A stretch of DNA of 64,000 nucleotides. Source: Leishmania donovani. Its lineage: Eukaryota; Euglenozoa; Kinetoplastea; Trypanosomatida; Trypanosomatidae. The DNA is taken from NCBI RefSeq assembly GCF_000227135.1, contig NC_018251.1:523806-587805 (forward strand), written 5' to 3'. How positions within the stretch are numbered: position 1 is the stretch's first letter; each line of letters starts with the position of its first letter. This document shows, one piece after another, positions 40,701-49,800 of the stretch. Below the pieces are notes generated by a model, which had not been told where the DNA came from, did no database searches, and saw only the letters and a list, made by a program, of their open reading frames with translations. The translations under genes and the position numbers were made by a program.

Positions 40701-41851
40701 ATTTCGCTCACTGCATGCTGATGGACGGCGCCAACGGCGGCGCTGACCATCTTTTCCTACCAACCACGACGCTCGCCTGTCAGCAGCTGCAGGCAGACGC
40801 ACGTCCAACATCGAGGGCCGCCGCGGCGGTCACCGCACAGCTGGCAGCGGCGGCTGGGGAGCGCGAGCCTCTGCTGCAACGAGGCGCTACTGCTCACACT
40901 CGCGGTGGCACCGGGGCTGCTGCTGGACCAGAGGACAGCAGGGCATCTGTCTCCGCGGCGGAGAACAGCTACGGTAGCATCGACAGTGCTCAGCCATACA
41001 TGCAAGCCGGAGGCGGCGAACGCGCTCACGTGGGGTTTATGCACACCACAGCCGACTTTGCTTTCAGAGACCAACGCCGCACCTCGGAGGATGGCGGTAG
41101 CCGTGGCGGTGACTGTGGCGTCGCCTCCATGGCGGGCGCAGCAGCTCGACGGCTCCGCGACAGCCTCACATCCTTCCAGCGCTGCCTCAGACGCAGAAAC
41201 AACAGCGGCTACAACGAGCACATCCTGCCAGGGAGTGCCGGTGGAGGTGACGGACGTCGCCGCTGCCGCAGTAGCTGCGACACGGCCAGCAACGAAAGCC
41301 ATCCACACCACCTTCACGGGCATGCGGTTAAGGGGCTGCGGCAGCCTGTGGAGGACGCTGTGCTGTGGGAAGCGCTGCGGGCCGTTGGACTCGATGCTGC
41401 AGTGGAGTTGAGCGGCGGCCTTGATGCCCCGCTCGTCGGCGACGACCTGGCTGAGACGGGCCTGACGGATTCGCAGTGCCGTCTTCTCTGCCTCGCGCGT
41501 GTGGTGCTGAGGAGGCCACCGATTGTGCTCCTGGAAGACGCCGTTCACTCCGGCGCTGAGGCGCAGACGGACTTCGCCATTCACCGCGTCTTGGCGAATG
41601 AGCTGCGCGAGTCGACGGTGTTGATCATTGCCCACCGCATGTCCACTCTGCTAAACCTCTGCACGCGTGTCGTGGCGGTGCAGGGAGGGACGTTGATGCC
41701 TATCGCTGACCTGGGGCCAACACTAGCGTCAGCGGTCACGGCGGATGCTCCAGGGGCAGGCGACGGGACTCGGTACGCGGCTGCCATGCGCCCGGCAACG
41801 GCGGTACTGAATCCGGTCGTGCTAAAGCAGCTCTCCGACCATCTAGAGTAG
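31733..41851 (+). CDS. Giant ABCC-type ABC transporter with altered nucleotide-binding domains
   Basis: 3372 aa from the first in-frame ATG; the upstream frame to 31592 has no ATG. Layout: extra N-terminal membrane region (about 120-610) followed by C616-x2-C619-x2-C622; a long linker; TMD1 from about 1135, opening with SRLTHSWLNPLLKFGLL as in ABCC proteins; NBD1; TMD2 (about 2410-2760); NBD2. NBD1 has Walker A GSMGAGKST (1783-1791) but LSLSM instead of LSGGQ (2061-2065), YLMDS at Walker B (D2085, then Ser2086 where Glu or Asp is usual) and ASN at the H-loop (N2118). NBD2 has Walker A GHAGQGKRS (Arg2930 replaces the first Ser/Thr), signature LTDSQ (3244-3248), Walker B LLED (E3268-D3269, order reversed) and an intact H-loop His3301. 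Large low-complexity inserts separate Walker A from the signature in both NBDs. Membrane export or regulatory roles are possible; the substrate is unknown. Confidence 0.9.
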   Translation: MLPSPNGPSSSYTWMSAHTVARGNRGCSEAFPLLPKPGPRASMCRLTQSAPRTESAVPAATTSSSNLSPHVAVSSLLVGDSLKGGGSTFGDGGSGSDGNGSAGGSSDANGGAGGGNGGLAFGAAPASLSELLRIFAYAVRLQSWTSWLLAVVFHLFHLLLILSFWSSPILYRSTVFSQSMAKSLLEAQSVRQHRRGSDGCSNNGRTRLSAAAGKGPSGAEAAALLRSSELPAPVSVESVWAIHDSVFFLEEGHAVMPTAIASSFSSLGGKNHHGGTTRSTSYAGRDVRDSDNADHSTDNDAIDSMSQGKPRGSPHTCILSHKPGGDAGRRGGAQKTVVSATAVSTLREATGAAAIGQSNQLRPTVSWDSCSKDEDRHRAAATSDGPGLLRWFAGSPPVAPEHTLSQRKNLSHGLVALSQIIDAWAASPLYSSPLALALLYHLYGVACVILLLTVTDGMLTGHFSALRLCIALAELLWYIRHGAHAFLIYCWMLVLSHWPHRTMCSADDAAFLQQGTPYAVVTKRRGQVSMFWFYRAALAVDGGAEGGGGHGGAGKLLVDEINLPYYLYDQVWYLKPLAEGIEVFYVCLLLLCLVKDFHRVLDAVVGVRELMEPEGCVRCPLCGELMALYEQRSLLRANSIYELARGCISWSGWRMRWWWRWLRSPVQGSCSDHRVPTPPLPSPLWRWLLPARLGGGPLKTPLAVSATAGAPTDDGDASLTPGMGDETTFTLAEILEDVEFYEQSAVRRSAAAPQDTTTEATAHLTQWLRAMPCAARSPIVRVQDGEHSRSRARNGGFSAEQDEENAAATAGALALGLSASSSSEECVSAGLVTVAPAAAPATPDMGAATAPAHGALTAFAKAGPPNPSPTHLVASSISASPTRRRHGRRSQDRLQRSLNSSQQSMTPRKRLQRRTRFTEEVLYWNRATRHVHHRCPRLYLDAQEATDDEDDDGSDGGSASCECSSEASSATSSTAATPTSGSLTRPATTASARAHAVNPLTAVDCANFHQGVLHRSLSPRAGPGGRSAGTGRFYMPQLSPELDEPSRVQEKRPQQQSQQCTASHQGTSAAGDSTHQRNDRIIGPDFSEAPSKLFAQGPPPQSAAKHIVERGLYDPNKAGEDEFRPGNAFQSYDRAGYLSRLTHSWLNPLLKFGLLEPTLLRQERFLPSLPEELLSLDNIAMPAWRLWVYRKVWFAAYVAKPGELLIPGNEAMNRAEEELMSLAHLHEADRSESGEETESLDGRQTAVMLGHTSFKQAAKFRPQRPRRCWQESLLWALSAPVRCILVTLFYHVYIGTSRTVRRTRRRLARELLKDRLSTAAENLYDPNGYQTVESSEAIEEATWALTEVASSCGSSAAAPSVGSALPTHMRRQLALSDVSLYYLFLEHRCGRRFLLVAAPLLLLSELLTVAVVPVLELLTMCLQRVDSDMVPHRREAPSDQSSVTEALLCANLLGVLLLLQGVVHSAYVGQAQQAAMEARTCVCAVVLEKTLALPLAQRTFTEAEVVALATEEAMRVATCLRSLHLTWSCPLRVALLLLLLANYVGWVAAAVAGAGSLLTVPLLRHSSREVRQRRHEARETAAPRIALLQRALRHIRKVKAMLLEGRLAHWLRKARATEASRAEAVAMAEGTAGMLAGGVECLLMVAALGAECVLSAKELRDMDVLVPALAIFVLLTMPLLEVPALFSVVARGFLAMKRIEAYLRQRPDEFAGTWVDLTSFTATQQQLRVENPGSTLLNYRRGSVVCRNSFFTWQHDLTEEPPSALLRDVDFCIRPGQLVVVQGSMGAGKSTLLLSILGEVNLFVSSGCSTNGSSTGYRSEKTLSVVSATEAAALAPVYTGGAPGAVGDGNRRDPGPAAAAACPPAFPTPPSNSISLADAAALGIFVASPMDSAEARRCVSAEQTLSAVPGADAAAAQRALAGIASTAAAAAAAAKTFMAAGGASPGGYARSEASKLSARSLADDRASVCSVTTKNASQLSPTGLEGDDSSTGGFLVFGSCAYCAEVPWLQNDTIRANIVPGGGPVLERWYCTVLRACALSAEVTALPHGDATVIGERGELLSLSMRCRIAIARAVYSKSHVYLMDSVLSPLEPPIQEHIIREVFHRLLRKKTIVLASNVGLRSLRPHRVFSVVNGVVREDTDLYTAVSSLHARGDEDDEEALMQRQASDCGGTAADDDDGGLLKRDSSASQAMTPPLPALYAEEFEEPQEAAEAETLVKVFVDDPAVAATTVLFDGDAGFGPRDPRLLGELVDRLDAGISGDDVSLAGSALLAGAEGGLGNSAALRPSRSRSSCPRLPRRCETGRSGAASGAETPPKEVPLPGTVTTNVASCQPSLYLKAPTAAPSHPAADPGAPLHGVNVDGTGCASDCSEQGSSASAGSGSNSTCSNDRCMSSHYAQLLRREPPLHRRHRLFLFIFLRFMDGQVAWVLLTALLQQGISLCVDIWTAAWLAVMAAHTTRSAVSATRAAVVGRSFSSRVAEQLYTWAAVSDLAFVGVLSALCLLAMLLTLLRARAVYVGAYGTMHFIYNQIACRVLHSPASYFDSRIIALVTRVLRDDGEVAEYRALSTAETLLSCGAQMVLVALWNAFVNPVFILLLPMAVSIFYHISQRHAVVLREVRRLELGSVNGMTNILREVYEGAPTVRCMALQDRLREEFCRALDTANTASMVAYLTDCWVELRLHVLATLAVYIAATVGVIFTFSYSHPSFTAVAVIACLRAGPVLTVMCRSLGAFTAKEWISVQRLMSLWGAPQEPLALVGEADLYTYSHVRRKATGPFVLEGGDDAPLLKNVRSPTASPMMGQEVRSRQREARQDAKAERCRLRHEQQNRQRLRRQQLGPAGGEDGLAESHAPASLSVFTDDSSPSSSSRERRATGAPGDSCATTLPLLELINVSARYRATLPYVLRHVNLAVFPGERLGVVGHAGQGKRSIFNVLLRLVDVIEGGGVFVDGEDAARIPYPILRSWFGLLSQEPLLVQGSWRSNLLLGYHFAHCMLMDGANGGADHLFLPTTTLACQQLQADARPTSRAAAAVTAQLAAAAGEREPLLQRGATAHTRGGTGAAAGPEDSRASVSAAENSYGSIDSAQPYMQAGGGERAHVGFMHTTADFAFRDQRRTSEDGGSRGGDCGVASMAGAAARRLRDSLTSFQRCLRRRNNSGYNEHILPGSAGGGDGRRRCRSSCDTASNESHPHHLHGHAVKGLRQPVEDAVLWEALRAVGLDAAVELSGGLDAPLVGDDLAETGLTDSQCRLLCLARVVLRRPPIVLLEDAVHSGAEAQTDFAIHRVLANELRESTVLIIAHRMSTLLNLCTRVVAVQGGTLMPIADLGPTLASAVTADAPGAGDGTRYAAAMRPATAVLNPVVLKQLSDHLE

Positions 41852-43131
41852 CCGCGAGTCGGTAATCTGCCGTTTGTGTTGAAGCCTAGCATGGCGGTGG
41901 GGCCGACCGAGGGGGCGTGACCACTCCATACCCGCGCACACCCGCCGACCTAACTGGACAGGAGCGCATGCTCGTCCTCGTTCATGTGAAGTTTGGCGCA
42001 CTTGGACGGCTGTCAGGGTGCTCACTGCATCGATGAGAAAAGACGACACACACACACGCACAAGCACAAGCACGCACAGCACCGAGATGGAAGGCGTGGT
42101 GGTGTATGTTGCAGACACGAGCGTGCAGATGACGTCATCGAATGCCCCGAACAGCCGATGCCGATGAAGAGAGACAGCGATCGGTGGCGTGGGTGGGGAG
42201 AGTTGAGGTAAGTACGCCGATGCCTGTACTGCTGCTGCTTCTGTTTTCGAATATAGACGATCATCTATCGTCCCCGGCCACCGCCACTCCTCTTTCCCTC
42301 GCGAGGCACGTGTGGCGTGAAGGTAATAGTTTCCGTGACGCTTACAGCGCTGCCACTTAACCACGCGCATATTAGCAGCCACTCCTTCTTCACCGTCCCC
42401 GCATGCGCGCTTTTCGGTCTGTCTCGTGCGTGTGGGTGTGTATGTGCCGAGTGGTGATGGTGGTGGTGCACATCAACTCTGAGGAGGCCACATCACGTCA
42501 CGGTAGGCAACCCCCTTTTCCCTCAACGCATACACGTGCATATACACACATACACGGGCCTGTGCATTTGCCCACACTTACGCACCGCTGCGCTGCGCTT
42601 GAGCAGGCGCCGTTTCTCCGTATCTCGCTCTCTTCGTCCGCAAGCCACATGCGCACTGAGCGCAGCGTACGGCGACGTCTTTCTTAGGGCATCACACGCT
42701 TTCTGTTTCTCTGTCTCCTGCTCTCTTCTCTTTTGCTTGCTTATCTTACACGAGGCAAGGGATGCGCCTGCTCTGGCGCCGTTCCACAGAACCGAACAAC
42801 CAAGTACCCACGCTCAGATAGGCTCACGCAGGCAAACGGTCGTTTCTCCTCAACATACATCACCGCGTGCGTCGTCTGCTTCTCGCCGACATCTCCCTGC
42901 GTATCGGTGCCTGTGTGTGTGTCTCTCTCTCTGTGTGTGCGCGCTACTCGCTCACACCGCGCCTTGACGCAAGAACGTTGTCGTGGTGGTGGTGGAGGGG
43001 CGGGGTGCCTGTGCCCGCTGCGGCTCTACGCGTCTTATGCGCCGCCTCGACCCTTTCTTGCACAAGCGTTCGCGAGTAGCGGAAAGCGAAGGGCAGCGAG
43101 AAACCTTGACGTGTTAGCGCCCTAGCGAGCG
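41852..43131 (+). other. Intergenic spacer
   Basis: About 1.3 kb with the ABC-gene 3' UTR and mixed CT- and CA-rich sequence. No gene is supported on either strand. The last 120 nt contain the acceptor candidate for the next gene. Confidence 0.55.
43045..43066 (+). promoter_or_regulatory. Candidate spliced-leader acceptor for the 43132 gene
   Basis: Pyrimidine-rich GACCCTTTCTTGCACAAG with AG at 43065-43066, 66 nt before ATG 43132. Confidence 0.4.
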
Positions 43132-45570
43132 ATGCAGCTGCGATGCGTGCGCGTGGTGGCGCTGATGGTGGCCAGCACATCATTGCCGCACCGCAGCGCC
43201 GCTGCTGGTCTTCTCACAGCTCCCAGACGACCAGCGGTGGGAGGACTGCGCCAAGGGCGGCGTGCGCATGAGTGCGTCGCCGCTTTCAGCACGGACACAC
43301 GACCTCTCCGGACTGCCTGGAGAGGCGAAGGGCGACCGACATTGACACCAGCGCGGCTAGTGACGCGAACGGATGACATCTGCACCATTGGGACACGCGG
43401 CTGCATGCGCGATGCCAGCGCTGCCGTGTGCACGCGCTCCCCACTCACAGCTTTGTGCGTGTCGTGCGCTGCACTGGAGACGCGTCGCCGCTGCTGTGCA
43501 TCACTCGCGGGAGTGGCGCATGCGCCGCCGAGCCCGTCGCACAACTCGTCCCGGTTGCGCGGCACTTACAGAGAGCGGCTCCCCTCAAGTTCCCTTCCAT
43601 CATCGGCTTCGCGGTACACGAAGACATCTCAGCAACGCAGACAGCGAGCTCAAGCGCCCTCTGGCCGACCCCCGAGTCCGCGGCGAGAGCAAAGAGGCAG
43701 CGCAGCTCGGCTGCGGACGCCAGATGACGACTTCCGCGATGACGCTCCTCCATCGCAGTCGGAGGAGGTGCCGACAGCAGACGACGTAGACAGTGCCTCT
43801 GTCGCTGACGGCGGCATGGGTGCATCCGCTGCGGATGACGCAGCTTCTTTGTCTACGGTGGCTCATGACGCGAAAGCAGGGTGGGGGCTTGAAGACGTGA
43901 ACTCTCTGACGGGAAGGACGCAGCTGGAGGAGCTGTATAAACGCAACCTTGATCGCATCCGTGCCATCCTCGAGCAGCCGCTGCCCGCTATGCCACAGGA
44001 CGGCAGCGTCGATCCCGATTTTTTTGTGGGCTTTGCATCTTACAGTTATCAGCTGCGAGACCAGTACCGCGCCATCCTTGCGCGCGAGCTGCAGGTGCCG
44101 GTGAAGGCGGTGCGGCTGTCCGTTGCGTGGAGTGGCCGCTTCGACGTGCGACTCTTCGGGCGGGTGCAGAAGGTATGTGGTGTGTGCCTTGATCGGCAGG
44201 TACTGCTGGCAGCAACGCACAGCGAGAGGGAGAAGAACCCGGGTACTGAGCTAGCCCGCAAAGAGGGCGACTTCGCTGCCAAGACGCGCATCACCGAGGC
44301 AGATGAGGCATCATCATTGTCGTCTGCCTCGGCCATTCCATTACCCGAGACGCTCCACAAGCGCATGGATGCGCTTGTAGCCGCCATCAACGGACGCAGG
44401 CGTGAAGATCTCCTCCAGGTGTCGTTCTTCCAAGCCTCGCCACCGATCCCAGAGGTGGAGTTCGCGCTAACCCGACGAGAGCACAGACTCTTGTATCACC
44501 TGCACGAATGGATACGGCGCCACGTGTTGCAGAGTGCATTGGTGGTCGTCGTGTACGGTGTTCCGCCTCCGCCGCCAAGTACTACCTCTACCGATACGCG
44601 GGCGACTGCAGCTGCGCTTCATTTCTCGACAGGCTTGCCCGAGCGACGTGAAGTTACGTGCGACACTGCTGGCGCCACAAACGGCGGCGCAGCTCAGCCG
44701 GACTCGTACGTGCAGTGGCAGCGTCTCTGCAGCACTCGAACGGCAGCGCAGAAACGCGAGGTGCAGGACAAGTGGCTGCGACTGCTTCATCGACGCAGAG
44801 TGGTGCCGTTGATGATATCGCTGACTGCGCTGGCTTCCGAGGTTGCCGCGGCGGTGGTGCGCGGCGAGGTGCCTCACATCGACTTCCGGCACGCAAAGCA
44901 GCAGACGGCGGAAGTGAAGCAGGCCGGTCGGGCAGCGGCGCAGGGCGGTGAGGAGCACGCGGCTGCGTCGGCCACGCCCTCGGCGAGTGCGACAGCGTCG
45001 CCGGTGGAACTGAGTGCGAGTCTGCAAGACGTACTGGTACACATTGCAGCGGCGTCATCGTCGTCGCCACCATTCACGACGGACGATGATGGGGCGTCTG
45101 CGGAGGACAGGTGTGACCACGCTGCATTTCCTCGTCGCGCCCAAGACGTGATTGCCCCACCACACGGTGCTGACACCGCCACTGCCGCGGCAGTCGTCAC
45201 ACCGCTCTTCCGGCCTGCTTCCGCTGCTCAGAAAACGGCGACGATGCGCTGGGTGCGGCTTGTCTACCAGGCGCTCCTTTTGCGAGAGACGCAGGGCATC
45301 ACCGACTGCAGCGGCCGCACGGATGGCGAGCAGTCAACCATGCGCATCTCTCACCGAGCGTCGCTGCCTGCGCTCTTCGCGCAAGGCGCCTACGCTGGCG
45401 GCGAAGAGGAGGTTGCCTACCTGCAGCGCAACCGCGCCGCGATGGACGCGCTGCTGCTGCATCCGCACGAAATCTCCTTCAAGAAGAAGTTTCTCAGTCG
45501 CATGCGCAATGGGCACCGCCGGCTGCGCATGGAGGGCGAGAGCGCCGCGCCGTACGCCGTGAATGGGTGA
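43132..45570 (+). CDS. Hypothetical protein, possibly mitochondrial
   Basis: 812 aa, not recognised. The ATG is preceded in frame by a close TAG, so the start is well bounded. The first 60 residues have many Arg and Ala and very few acidic residues, and a hydrophobic patch (VRVVALMVASTSL), compatible with a mitochondrial presequence. Residues 60-230 are low complexity. Two stretches look folded: about 255-365, with mixed helix/strand composition including DPDFFVGFASYSYQLRDQYR from 294; and about 420-600, with EFALTRREHRLLYHLHEWIR and a hydrophobic strand LVVVVYGVPP. A Ser/Ala-rich insert separates these from a basic C-terminal region containing FKKKFLSRMRNGHRRLRM. The basic ends and presequence would suit a mitochondrial RNA- or ribosome-associated role, but this is a guess. 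Confidence 0.75.
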   Translation: MQLRCVRVVALMVASTSLPHRSAAAGLLTAPRRPAVGGLRQGRRAHECVAAFSTDTRPLRTAWRGEGRPTLTPARLVTRTDDICTIGTRGCMRDASAAVCTRSPLTALCVSCAALETRRRCCASLAGVAHAPPSPSHNSSRLRGTYRERLPSSSLPSSASRYTKTSQQRRQRAQAPSGRPPSPRREQRGSAARLRTPDDDFRDDAPPSQSEEVPTADDVDSASVADGGMGASAADDAASLSTVAHDAKAGWGLEDVNSLTGRTQLEELYKRNLDRIRAILEQPLPAMPQDGSVDPDFFVGFASYSYQLRDQYRAILARELQVPVKAVRLSVAWSGRFDVRLFGRVQKVCGVCLDRQVLLAATHSEREKNPGTELARKEGDFAAKTRITEADEASSLSSASAIPLPETLHKRMDALVAAINGRRREDLLQVSFFQASPPIPEVEFALTRREHRLLYHLHEWIRRHVLQSALVVVVYGVPPPPPSTTSTDTRATAAALHFSTGLPERREVTCDTAGATNGGAAQPDSYVQWQRLCSTRTAAQKREVQDKWLRLLHRRRVVPLMISLTALASEVAAAVVRGEVPHIDFRHAKQQTAEVKQAGRAAAQGGEEHAAASATPSASATASPVELSASLQDVLVHIAAASSSSPPFTTDDDGASAEDRCDHAAFPRRAQDVIAPPHGADTATAAAVVTPLFRPASAAQKTATMRWVRLVYQALLLRETQGITDCSGRTDGEQSTMRISHRASLPALFAQGAYAGGEEEVAYLQRNRAAMDALLLHPHEISFKKKFLSRMRNGHRRLRMEGESAAPYAVNG

Positions 45571-45814
45571 GTACTCGAGAAGGGAACGAAAAGTGCTGGC
45601 CGCGCGCGCGTCTGCCCTCTTCTTCACCCCCTCCCCTTCTCTCGCCGTCAGCCGTCATCAGATTGTGTTATCACTTGGCCCTCCACCCTCCCTTTTTAAA
45701 CTTCTACTGTCCGCTCTAATAGGTGCACACCGCTCTCCAGCGCGCACCTGACACGCCATCACGCCCTCCGCCTCACTCCTCTCGTCTTCTCACATCGCAG
45801 TACAGTTGAGCGCG

Positions 45815-46013
45815 TGCCCACCTGTGGGGCAAGGGCCGGGATGGGTACCCGGCGTGGGTGGCAGGCGGGGGGGGGTCGAGGCGGGAGGCGTACCGCGGCG
45901 TCCCAAGTGCGTACCATTGCGTAAGTCACGGAAGAGCAAAATAATTTGGCAGACAATGTTTTGCACGTTCTCTGAAAAAAAAAAAAGAAACAACAACAAA
46001 AACAAAAAAAAAA
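45815..46013 (+). repeat. Possible degenerate retroposon 3' end (G-rich block plus A-rich tail)
   Basis: A GC-rich segment with an imperfect inverted repeat (TGCCCACCTGTGGGGCA) and a G9 run changes abruptly to AT-richer sequence ending in A12, then GAAACAACAAC-type sequence and A10. This composition resembles the 3' end of a retroposed element in a 3' UTR. No 5' hallmark was found upstream, so the element would be truncated. Weak call. Confidence 0.25.
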
Positions 46014-46458
46014 CGTTGGGCTCGAGACATGTAGGCAAGCTGCAGCGGATGGCTACCGGCTTTGCTAAAGGTCTTGGCGTGTGGCCTTACCCATCACTCC
46101 TTCCTGCCTCTCACTCTCTCTCGCCCGCCCACCAGAGACCGACAAGGTTTGCAACTCTCTCACTCTCTCTACGTGTGTCTGGGTGGGCGGTCTGTGCATG
46201 CGCAGATGCGGTTACACTTGCGAGCCGCCGCTCGCTAGCCCCTCTCTCGCTCGGGGAGGGGTCGCTTGACAGTCACCCCGGAGCCGCAGAGGCGAGCTTC
46301 ATCTGATCAGTGCGATCCCCTCTTCTCTCCGCTTTCGCTTCCACCGTCAACGCCTCCTATATCTCTTCTCCATCTCTCTCGACCTCCTCTGCCTGTCGCC
46401 GCTGTTGCCGGTGGCGGCAATGCGAATCCGTGTCTTCATCTCATTGATCCAATGAGAT

Positions 46459-46459
<1 letters not shown>

Positions 46460-46494
<35 letters not shown>
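46460..46494. repeat. CA microsatellite
   Basis: A perfect CA dinucleotide run of about 17 units. Confidence 0.9.
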
Positions 46495-46497
<3 letters not shown>

Positions 46498-46822
46498 TGC
46501 ACGGCTCCTTCAAGTTGGATTGGAGGAGCGCCATCGTTTTGAATCAAACGCGGCTATTGCACTTGTCTGTCCATCCGTCGGCCCCCTCCCCCTCCACGGC
46601 GTTTCGCTCTTCTGTGCGCTTGCCGACTTCACACGGTCTGCGTGCTTTATCGGCTCTCCTCACTTCGCCTGGGCGCTTCGCCGCGACATTGGCCGCCACC
46701 GTCACCAGCCTCATCACTGCTCACGTTAGCAACCCGCTCCATCAGCGCTGGCCGTGGTCACGTCTACGCATCTCTGCTCACAAACACTCTTTGGATGCAC
46801 ATCGTGGGCTGCGTGTCCAGTG

Positions 46823-49800
46823 ATGGAGCGCACTGAGTTTCTTGACAGCACCTACAGGGGCGGCGGTGGCGGCCGAGGTGGCGAAGCCCTCCTGATGAAC
46901 GAGTCGTCCTCGCTGCAGCGCACGGCTAGGGCCCGAGCCCATGCAGCGCAGTACCTCATGGACATCGACAACGCATGTATGCCGCTGTTGCCCGATGACC
47001 CGGAGAAGCGCATCTCGCTGCATCGGCAGCTGCGTGGACGTTACAACCCCACACAGATCCCCCTTTCCTCTCTCTCGTGCGCCGCCTACCTCAGCGCCAG
47101 CGATGTCGCACAGTTGGCGGCGCTGTTCCGCCAGTACAACTTGTTTTCCAGCGAGGTGGTCAATGCCCTCGACAGGGACGACAGCGGCGGCGGCAGCGGC
47201 AAAAGCAGTGCAGAGGGGAAGGGCAAGGAAGCGGTGGCGGCGGCAGCGACGGCGACAGCGGCGAAGGCGCCCAAGAGCCGACCCCGATCTGTCGGGCGCG
47301 ACGGCGAAGCGACTCCGCAGTCGCCCTCCACGGTCTGCCCTACAGTAGCAGCTGCTCCCCGGCCTCCGGTGGTACTGGATGCGATGCATGGTAAGGCTGG
47401 CATGGGAGTGCTGCGGTGTATTGCGCGGCGATGGCCGCCGGCATCACCGTCCGTACGCCCCTTGGGTTCCACCTCGCCCTGGGCTGCTGATGTCGTAGCC
47501 GCTGCCGCTGGGGCGGCTGTAACGTCTTCATTCTCCGCGCCGCCCAGTGGGAGAAGGGCGGAGGGGGAGCCGGTAGCGCGTACACTGACAGAAACGGCGG
47601 CGGAGGACCGGCGCGAGCTAGCGGAGCCCTTTACCAGCGAAAGCAATGACGCTGCCTTGACCACGGGATGGCTTGTGGAGCTGTTACTGGAGATGGTGAT
47701 TGAGAATTCTGCCCACTCGGCCAACGCCAGTGTCGGGGGCGGTGGGGCTGCGCCTGCAGCGGCACGGGCCGCATCGGGACAGCCGCCGACGCCCCCAGCT
47801 GCGTCACTGCCTCAGCCGCGGCCCGGCACAGGCAGTCATCATCCCTACAACAACGTCGACGCCACTCACGTGGCGCCGACGTGCTTCAACTCTGCGACGA
47901 TGACTTGCCAGACTCGTCGCCGCGACGCGCGTGTGGACCAGCTGCGCCACTTCAAGGCAGAGTTGACCGCTTGGGCAGAGCGCCTCGCCCAAAAATGCGA
48001 TGAGCGCGAGCACCGGGCGGCGTGGCATGAGTGCGTTGCGCAGGAAGAGGTCCTGCAACGCTACCAAGCATGTGTCCTGCAGAACCAGGCGCCAAGGCTA
48101 ATGGGCGCGTCGTTGACTGGTGCACCTGGCGGCACTTCTGGAGCGCTCTCCTCGCGCCCCAAGATGCTGAGCTTCGTGAACTTCGAACCTGCAGGAGCGC
48201 TTGTGAGCAGTAAGGCCGGCAGCAATGTGTCCCCGCGCCGCAACGGTGGCACTGGCGGACGTAGCAACGTTAGCTGGGGGCCGCCGCACGTGGTCAAGGC
48301 CGTTTCGCCTGATGCGGCGACGACTCCTACAACACGCGGCACTCTATGCCCATCACCGCTGGGTTCAGCTGCAAGGCTGATCGAACCGTCTGGAGACCCT
48401 CAGTCGAACACGCTCCCCGCTGCAGTGCAGCAGCAGCAGCCAGAGATCAGTACTCACTCGGACACCAGCGACGCCGACGAGGTACTTTCGATGCACAACA
48501 ACGACAACGGTGGCGGCCTCGCACATCCTTCTCTTCCAGTGGAGATGCTCCACTCCACCGTCTCCTCTTTGGCCGGCTCAATGGTGGTCTTGCCATCCAA
48601 CGCCGCAGGACTGGGAGCCGGTGTGGTGCCGCCGTCCATGAGTGTGTCCGTCACCGGGGTGAGTGGCGCCGCTGCGGATCGAAGCCTGCTGGCAGCAAAG
48701 GCGCGGCTCACAGCCCCTGCCCTGAAGGACCTGCTGCAGCAGCCAACACAGCTGTACGCGTATCTATGGACATCGAGCGCGGCAGCGAGGCTGGCGGAGG
48801 AGGAGGAAAGGCATCAGCATCACCAGCGCGTGCGGATGGTGCGCGGTGCACAACCGCCACCGAGCCGCGGCGGAGATAAGTCTCCCAGCGGCAGCAGCGT
48901 GAGCCCCACAGAGAGTGCCTTCGGCGCTCGACGCAGCCGCGCCGCTGCAGTGCAGCATCTTGTGTGCTGGAGCGACGTCGCAAGCAACCTGCTAATGGGA
49001 CTGGAGACGACGTGGCTGTCGCAGCGGCATGAGGCGGCCTATGCGCGGGTGCCGACGGCGCTGCTGGAGGATCTGTCGGAGATGACCGCGCCCAAGAGAG
49101 GCGGGTCGGGCCACCACATCGGCGCCGGCAGCAATGCGCACACCGTGCCGCGCTCGTTCATTAGCACCCATGAGGATGGAAGTGACGACGACAGCGACTC
49201 ACTCGATGGCGTGGCGCTCGGCGGCGGCACTAGCAGTGGCTCCGGCGTTGCAGGGAGCGGCCAAGCGTGTCGGCGCCGGCTGCACAAGAGCGGTCTCGGC
49301 AATGACGCTGTTGCGCTGCAGCAGCGGGCGGTGCTGTTCAATAGCCTCGGCGCGGCTGCCGAGACCACCCTTGGTGCCCTTCATAGTGAGGCGGCAGATC
49401 ACATTCTCGCCTCCCCGACGTGGCGATACACTGTCACCAGCAGCAAAGACGGCCTCCTCAAGGTGTGGGACACCACCAGCGGCCAGTTCGTGTCCACGAT
49501 CCTGAACATCGGGCAGTCCTGGGTGCTCACCATGACTTTCCTGCATGGCGGTGAGTTCCTCATGGTGGCGACGAGCGCGGCGGAGATCACCGTCGTGAAC
49601 TTTCCGGCTGGTGGAGTGCTGCTCAAGTTGCGTGGCTGCACCTCACTGGCGACGGCGGTGCCGCAGGTCAAGCAGCCGTCTACATTCTTCACAAAGCGCT
49701 ACGGACTGAAGCCTGGCGAGTGTGGCCGGCACAAGCCGACGTGCAGCGACGGCGGTGGCTGGCTCGGAGCAGCGGCGGCCGCCCGGCTCATGGAATATGC

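Larger units (their letters stand above)
45571..46822 (+). other. Intergenic spacer with A-rich tract and CA microsatellite
   Basis: About 1.25 kb. It contains a G-rich block (about 45815-45900) followed by an A-rich tract (45975-46013), a CT-rich region (46310-46400) and a perfect CA run. No gene is seen. A long frame entering the next gene from 46754 lacks an ATG until 46823. Confidence 0.6.

Noticed and set aside
46754..46822. Upstream extension of the giant WD40 frame
   Set aside because: It has no ATG; the first in-frame ATG is at 46823.
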